Shown here: piece by piece, positions 1-3,733 of the stretch
Numbering within the stretch: position 1 is the first letter of the stretch
How the letters are laid out: every line of letters begins with the position of its first letter
Assembly: GCA_964439135.1 (NCBI GenBank)
Contig: CAYTNN010000239.1
Location: forward strand, 1-6,662
Source: JAFGPJ01 sp964439135
GTDB taxonomy: Bacteria; Planctomycetota; Phycisphaerae; Sedimentisphaerales; Anaerobacaceae
Length of the DNA: 6,662 nt
Direction: 5' to 3'
The notes under the pieces: model-generated
Told to the model about the DNA's origin: nothing
The model's database searches: none
The model's input: only the letters and a program-made list of their open reading frames with translations
Program-made: the position numbers and the translations under genes

Positions 1-2972
1 CGGTGGGAGGTTTTGTCAGGGAGTATCAGATCGATGTGGACCCGGATGCGATGCGGGCCCATAACGTCGCCCTGGGTGACATATTCAAGGCGGTCAAAGC
101 TTCCAACATCGACGTCGGCGCTCGTACGATTGAGATTAACAAGGTCGAGTATGTGATTCGAGGGCTGGGTTTTTACAAGGCTCCATCGGACATCGAAATG
201 ACGGTCGTTAAGGTCAACGAGAATGTCCCAATCTACATCAAGGACCTGGCCAAGGTCTCGTACGGTCCCGCGCTGCGTCGCGGCGCGCTGGATAAGGGTG
301 GAGCCGAGGCCGTGGGCGGCGTGGCTGTTGTCCGCTACGGTTTCAATCCGCTCGAAGCCATCAAGAATCTCAAAGACAAGATTGAGGAGATATCCGCCGG
401 CCTGCCCAAAAAGACGCTGGACGACGGGACGGTGTCGCAGGTGACAATTATCCCGTTTTACGACCGAACGGAGCTCATCTATGAAACATTGGGAACCCTG
501 AATACCGCGCTAACCGAGGAAATACTGGTCACTATGTTAGTCGTTATCGTCCTGCTCATGCATCTTCGAAGTTCGGCACTCATCAGCGGTCTTCTTCCGC
601 TGGCGGTGCTGATGTGCTTTGTCGCGATGAAGGCCGGCCGGGTCGATGCGAATGTTGTGGCGCTGTCGGGTATAGCGATTGCTATCGGCACGATGGTGGA
701 TATGGGTATTGTCATTTGCGAGAACATTCTCAATCGCCTCGATGAGGCCGGACCGGATGATAATGCGCTGGACGTTGTTTATTCCGCGACGACCGAGGTC
801 GGCGGGGCGGTCCTGACTGCTGTTGCCACGACGGTGGTGAGTTTTCTGCCGGTCTTCACGATGACGGGAGCCGAAGGGAAACTTTTTAAACCGCTGGCCT
901 TTACCAAAACCTTCGCACTTGTGGCTTCGATCATTGTGGCGCTTACGATTCTTCCGCCGGCTGCTCATATTCTCTTTACGAAGAAAGTGACGCTTAAAAA
1001 AGCAAAGCGATACATCATGGGAACCATCCTGATTGTCGCCGCCGTCGTTGCGGCTTACAAACTCAACTGGTGGATCGGAGTCCTGATCGGTGCGATCGGG
1101 TTTTATCATCTGCTCAGAAACCGCATGCCGAAGAAAGTGGTCGGCCTGCTGCCTGTCCTTGCCAACATCATGGCGGTGATTGTCGTCGGTATTATACTGA
1201 CCAGCCACTGGTTACCGCTCGGGCCGGTCAAAGGTCTGGCGAGGAACATCTTATTTGTCACTCTACTGATCGGCGGGCTGCTGGTATTCTTCAGGCTCTT
1301 CCAGAAATTCTACGGGCAAATCCTGGCCTGGTGTCTGGCGCACAAAGTTCTGTTTCTTTCGATCCCTACGCTGCTGATTATATTTGGCGGCGTGATCTGG
1401 ATGGGTTTTGGGAGGGTCTTTTTCTTCGTGCCTCAGCGGTTGCAGGCCAATGCGGTATGGTCGAAGGCGGCACATGCATTTCCGGGTCTCGGCAAGGAAT
1501 TCATGCCGACTCTGGACGAAGGTTCGTTTCTGTATATGCCCACGACGATGCCTCACGCATCCATCGGAGAGAGCTTGGATGTATTGCAGAAGCAGGATGC
1601 TGCGTTTGCGTCCATTCCCGAGATCGAATCGGCGGTTGGAAAGCTCGGCCGGGTGGACTCTTCGCTCGATCCGGCGCCAATCTCGATGATCGAGACGGTC
1701 ATCAATTATAAGTCCGAATATATCATCGACAAGGATGGGCATCCGATTCGCTTCCGGTACGANNNNNNNNNNNNNNNNNNNNNNNNNNNNNNNNNNNNNN
1801 NNNNNNNNNNNNNNNNNNNNNNNNNNNNNNNNNNNNNNNNNNNNNNNNNNNNNNNNNNNNNNGTCCCCGGCGTCGAGCCCACAACCGTCATCGCGGACCG
1901 CATCGTCGGCAAGCCGTACCTGGAGATCGATATCAACCGCCGGGCGATAGCAAGGTATGGGGTGACAATCGGTCAGGTTCAGGATGTGATTGAAGTGGCC
2001 GTCGGGGGCAGGCGTGTCACGACTACTGTTGAGGGCCGCGAGCGATACCCGGTGAGGGTCCGGTACATGCGGGAACTCAGGGACAGTATTGAAACCCTGG
2101 GCAAGATTTTGATTCCAGCAGCCGATGGAGCGCAGATACCGCTGATTCAATTGGCGGAAATTCGCTACGTGCGGGGTCCGCAGGCGATAAAAAGTGAAGA
2201 TACTTTTCTTCTCGGGTACGTCGTATTCGACAAGAAGCCCGGCTATGCGGAGGTGGACGTCGTTGAGCAATGCCAGCGGTATTTGCAGGAGAAAATCGCC
2301 GCCGGCGAGTTTGTTGTTCCCGAAGGCGTCCACTACACATTCTCCGGCACGTACGAGAGCCAGATTCGCGCACAGAAAACGCTCACAATCGTTGTCCCTC
2401 TGGCTCTTCTGATTATCTTTTTGATTCTGTATTTCCAGTTCCATTCAGTATCGACGAGCCTGCTGATATTCTCCGGCATAGCCGTTGCCTGGAGCGGCGG
2501 CTTTTTAATGATCTGGTTTTATGCCCAGCCGTGGTTCCTCGACTTTGACGTGTTCGGCGTCAATATGCGGGGCCTTTTCCAGATGCACCCGATCAATCTG
2601 AGCGTCGCAATCTGGGTGGGATTCCTGGCATTGTTCGGGATTGCATCGGACGATGGCGTTGTGATGTGTACGTATCTGAAGCAATCCTTCGAACGCAAGA
2701 CGCCTGCGAGTATCGACGAGACCCGTCAGATGGTAATCAAGGCGGGGAAGCGCAGAATTCGGCCCTGCCTGATGACAACCGCCACAACAATCCTGGCGCT
2801 GATTCCGGTCCTGACTTCCACGGGACGCGGTTCGGATATTATGGTGCCGATGGCAATCCCTTCTTTTGGCGGGATGACAATTGAGATACTCACTATGCTC
2901 GTTGTGCCGGTTCTGTACTGCTGGATTAAAGAAAGCAAAATAATCAGGCAGCAGCCGAAGGATTCAGCCTAA
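1..2972 (+). CDS. CusA/CzcA-type heavy-metal efflux RND permease, 5'-truncated by the window and interrupted by a gap
   Basis: Inner-membrane proton-driven pump, expected to work as a trimer with a periplasmic adaptor and an outer-membrane channel to export metal ions such as Cu/Ag or Zn/Co/Cd. Numbering residue 1 at base 3, the visible chain aligns by eye from about CusA residue 181 to the end. RND landmarks include GIAIAIGTMVDMGIVICEN (TM4, D233), AFTKTFA (299-305), LDEGSFLYMP (504-513), TVEGRERYPV (675-684) and RRIRPCLMT (917-925). CusA methionines M573 and M623, and E625, match M512, M562 and E564. M403 and M1009 match M231 and M947. The third methionine of the cluster (M672) falls in the gap. 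About 100 extra residues (about 326-429) follow TM6 and carry roughly four additional hydrophobic segments. Smaller insertions lie at about 471-497 and 841-862. CusA E939 is D883 and K984 is C922. The stop is TAA at 2970-2972. The family is certain; the metal is not. CusA numbering is from memory. Confidence 0.93.
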   Translation, partial: VGGFVREYQIDVDPDAMRAHNVALGDIFKAVKASNIDVGARTIEINKVEYVIRGLGFYKAPSDIEMTVVKVNENVPIYIKDLAKVSYGPALRRGALDKGGAEAVGGVAVVRYGFNPLEAIKNLKDKIEEISAGLPKKTLDDGTVSQVTIIPFYDRTELIYETLGTLNTALTEEILVTMLVVIVLLMHLRSSALISGLLPLAVLMCFVAMKAGRVDANVVALSGIAIAIGTMVDMGIVICENILNRLDEAGPDDNALDVVYSATTEVGGAVLTAVATTVVSFLPVFTMTGAEGKLFKPLAFTKTFALVASIIVALTILPPAAHILFTKKVTLKKAKRYIMGTILIVAAVVAAYKLNWWIGVLIGAIGFYHLLRNRMPKKVVGLLPVLANIMAVIVVGIILTSHWLPLGPVKGLARNILFVTLLIGGLLVFFRLFQKFYGQILAWCLAHKVLFLSIPTLLIIFGGVIWMGFGRVFFFVPQRLQANAVWSKAAHAFPGLGKEFMPTLDEGSFLYMPTTMPHASIGESLDVLQKQDAAFASIPEIESAVGKLGRVDSSLDPAPISMIETVINYKSEYIIDKDGHPIRFRYXXXXXXXXXXXXXXXXXXXXXXXXXXXXXXXXXXVPGVEPTTVIADRIVGKPYLEIDINRRAIARYGVTIGQVQDVIEVAVGGRRVTTTVEGRERYPVRVRYMRELRDSIETLGKILIPAADGAQIPLIQLAEIRYVRGPQAIKSEDTFLLGYVVFDKKPGYAEVDVVEQCQRYLQEKIAAGEFVVPEGVHYTFSGTYESQIRAQKTLTIVVPLALLIIFLILYFQFHSVSTSLLIFSGIAVAWSGGFLMIWFYAQPWFLDFDVFGVNMRGLFQMHPINLSVAIWVGFLALFGIASDDGVVMCTYLKQSFERKTPASIDETRQMVIKAGKRRIRPCLMTTATTILALIPVLTSTGRGSDIMVPMAIPSFGGMTIEILTMLVVPVLYCWIKESKIIRQQPKDSA
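1763..1862. other. Assembly gap of exactly 100 N inside the RND gene
   Basis: One hundred consecutive undetermined bases, the conventional filler for a scaffold join of unknown length. The flanks belong to the same gene: upstream ends within an extended loop after the MIETVINYK segment, and downstream resumes at VPGVEPTTV. The spacing is too short for the family. CusA has about 84 residues from the matching methionine (M623) to the matching valine, but here there are only 59 including the unknown codons. At least about 25 codons are therefore probably missing beyond the 100 N, and the apparent frame continuity is partly chance. Confidence 0.97.
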
Positions 2973-2985
2973 ACGATTTTCTGCG

Positions 2986-3248
2986 TCAGAGACAAAAACC
3001 ATCTCCAACAATAAGCCGCACCACCATTGAGACCACCCTGTGCGTATAATGGCTTTTGGGCACTGCCAAATCGTCCATGGCCGCCTTTTATAGTTGCGGC
3101 TGCGCCGTACAAGTTTTGGTCTCGGTAAATCCTCAATACGCGTAATTCCCTGTGTTTTATCTGCTACATATTCTCCTGGTCCAAGCATCTCGATAACCTC
3201 CAGCATAGATTCAAGTTTCCATGTTGGAATATCGGCATCTGGACACAA
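2986..3248 (-). pseudogene. Degenerate transposase-like remnant
   Basis: Two minus-strand pieces look like parts of one lost protein. Piece one (from 3248 to about 3079) reads through segments such as WKLESMLEVIEMLGPGEYV and RPKLVRRSRNYKRRP. It then loses sense and runs as tryptophan-rich noise into the RND 3' end. Piece two, in another frame (3078 to 2986), reads MDDLAVPKSHYTHRVV and then VRLIVGDG before TGA. From memory, transposases found in Planctomycetota and related bacteria carry both segments with a cysteine-rich zinc-ribbon between them. That ribbon is absent here, so an internal deletion with frameshift, plus loss of the C-terminal catalytic part, is the simplest reading. The only in-frame start at the 5' end is a TTG without a clear Shine-Dalgarno sequence. 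The family assignment is from recollection and is only moderately sure. That this is broken coding sequence is more secure. Confidence 0.5.
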
Positions 3249-3516
3249 GATACGCCCAAAAAATTCTGTGTTGCTGCTACAGTCTCAGAAATTGTGTTAT
3301 TATGAGATTTGGAGCTTGCAGGAGTGTTTTCTGAAGTATAAATGGGAAATCCCTGCATAATCTGGTTCCTCGTCCGGGTCATGATCAAGCAAAAAACATG
3401 AGATTTTCCTTGACGGGAAGGTAGGTAATTTGGTACAAATAAATTTAGTGAGGCGCATTTTGTGTAGGTTTGCATCTGTGGATTCTGGTCTTCAAGTACC
3501 AGCATTAAGTTTTTTT
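3249..3516. other. AT-rich intergenic stretch with no recognised gene
   Basis: Hand counts of two 60-base lines here (3301-3360 and 3421-3480) give about 38% GC, against about 58% in a sampled line of the RND gene (2221-2280). A minus-strand open frame covers much of the stretch (3164-3505). Its translation has no recognisable motif, no membrane or signal pattern and no ribosome binding site, and its end overlaps the transposase-like remnant in a different frame, so I do not call it. I saw no terminal inverted repeats or target-site duplication that would define an insertion-sequence end. It is probably decayed mobile DNA or neutral spacer. Confidence 0.5.
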
Positions 3517-3539
3517 ATTTCAGGTCGTTTTGCTGAAAT
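3517..3539. other. Perfect 7-bp inverted repeat (hairpin-forming)
   Basis: The arms ATTTCAG (3517-3523) and CTGAAAT (3533-3539) are exact reverse complements around a 9-nt loop. Seven T residues (3510-3516) come before the repeat and only four T residues follow the stem, so it does not look like a standard plus-strand terminator. It is the first of several inverted repeats in the leader of the exported-protein gene. A 7-bp palindrome in AT-rich DNA could occur by chance. Confidence 0.3.
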
Positions 3540-3551
3540 TTTACTGAGGAA

Positions 3552-3600
3552 GGCACAGAGTTGCCGGCAGGAGCTTTGTGCCAAATAGTGGCTTTTTTTG
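3552..3600 (+). terminator. Hairpin(s) followed by a T-tract; possible terminator or attenuator
   Basis: GGCACAGAG (3552-3560) pairs with CTTTGTGCC (3574-3582): nine pairs including one G-U, around a 13-nt loop. A second small stem, GCCA (3580-3583) with TGGC (3589-3592), overlaps its foot and is followed directly by seven T residues (3593-3599). The second stem plus T-run has the geometry of an intrinsic terminator, though the stem is only 4 bp. The two stems share bases 3580-3582, so they exclude each other, as in an attenuator. It could end leftward read-through or control entry into the downstream gene. No ligand-binding riboswitch consensus was recognised. Confidence 0.35.
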
Positions 3601-3610
3601 CTTATAGTCA

Positions 3611-3721
3611 ATGGTTAGCTTTCTAAGGAAAGGAGGTGGTAGCAAATCGCAAGTATTCATCCCGAACAAGGATGAATTGAATGTGGTGCAGCTAAAAACT
3701 ATTATCAATCATTATATTTGA
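3611..3721 (+). CDS. Possible 36-codon leader ORF (doubtful)
   Basis: An ATG-started frame of 36 codons begins with MVSFLRKGGGSKSQ, contains IPNKDELNVVQL and ends at TGA 3719-3721. The last base of that stop is the first base of the AAGGAGG ribosome binding site of the exported-protein gene. Such an arrangement would suit translational coupling or a leader peptide. Against it, no Shine-Dalgarno sequence precedes the ATG (the bases upstream are a T-tract and TTATAGTCA), and the frame is short enough to arise by chance. The predicted promoter at 3677-3705 lies inside it, so transcripts from that promoter would not carry it. I do not recognise the peptide. Confidence 0.2.
   Translation: MVSFLRKGGGSKSQVFIPNKDELNVVQLKTIINHYI
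3655..3677. promoter_or_regulatory. Perfect 8-bp inverted repeat abutting the -35 box; putative operator
   Basis: ATTCATCC (3655-3662) and GGATGAAT (3670-3677) are exact reverse complements separated by seven bases, giving half-sites 15 bp apart. The right arm ends on the first base of the proposed -35 hexamer. This is a typical place for a dimeric regulator to block or recruit RNA polymerase. No T-run follows, so it is not a terminator. The regulator is unknown. In a longer transcript the same repeat could form an RNA hairpin. Confidence 0.4.
3677..3705 (+). promoter_or_regulatory. Putative sigma70-type promoter of the exported-protein gene
   Basis: TTGAAT (3677-3682; 4 of 6 match to TTGACA) and TATTAT (3700-3705; 5 of 6 match to TATAAT) are separated by exactly 17 bases. 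Transcription would start near 3712, giving a leader of about 22 nt that still contains the whole ribosome binding site. The bases from 3691 on are AT-rich, as expected for melting. The call rests on pattern only, and planctomycete promoters are less well characterised than those of E. coli. Confidence 0.42.
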
Positions 3722-3727
3722 AGGAGG
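3721..3727 (+). promoter_or_regulatory. Strong ribosome binding site fixing the start at 3734
   Basis: AAGGAGG is a near-perfect Shine-Dalgarno sequence, with six bases between it and ATG 3734-3736. A typical signal peptide follows that ATG directly, so this start is well supported. Confidence 0.85.
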
Positions 3728-3733
3728 CGTATT

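Noticed and set aside
1263..2444. Long minus-strand open frame opposite the RND gene
   Set aside because: It is the antisense of a clearly coding region, runs through the 100-N gap, and its translation has no family resemblance.
3164..3505. Minus-strand open frame of 113 codons in the intergenic region
   Set aside because: It has no recognisable motif and no ribosome binding site. Its 3' part overlaps the transposase-like remnant in a different frame, and the region is AT-rich and decayed in appearance.
3249..3516. Complete insertion sequence or MITE around the transposase-like remnant
   Set aside because: I could not find paired terminal inverted repeats or a target-site duplication on either side.
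3629..3637. AAAGGAGGT as a ribosome binding site for a GTG-started peptide
   Set aside because: The GTG (3636-3638) overlaps the Shine-Dalgarno bases themselves, leaving no spacing, and the frame ends after 14 codons.
3541..3733. Cyclic-di-GMP (GEMM) or other known riboswitch in the leader
   Set aside because: The hairpins are real, but the conserved core sequences I know for GEMM and cobalamin riboswitches are not present.
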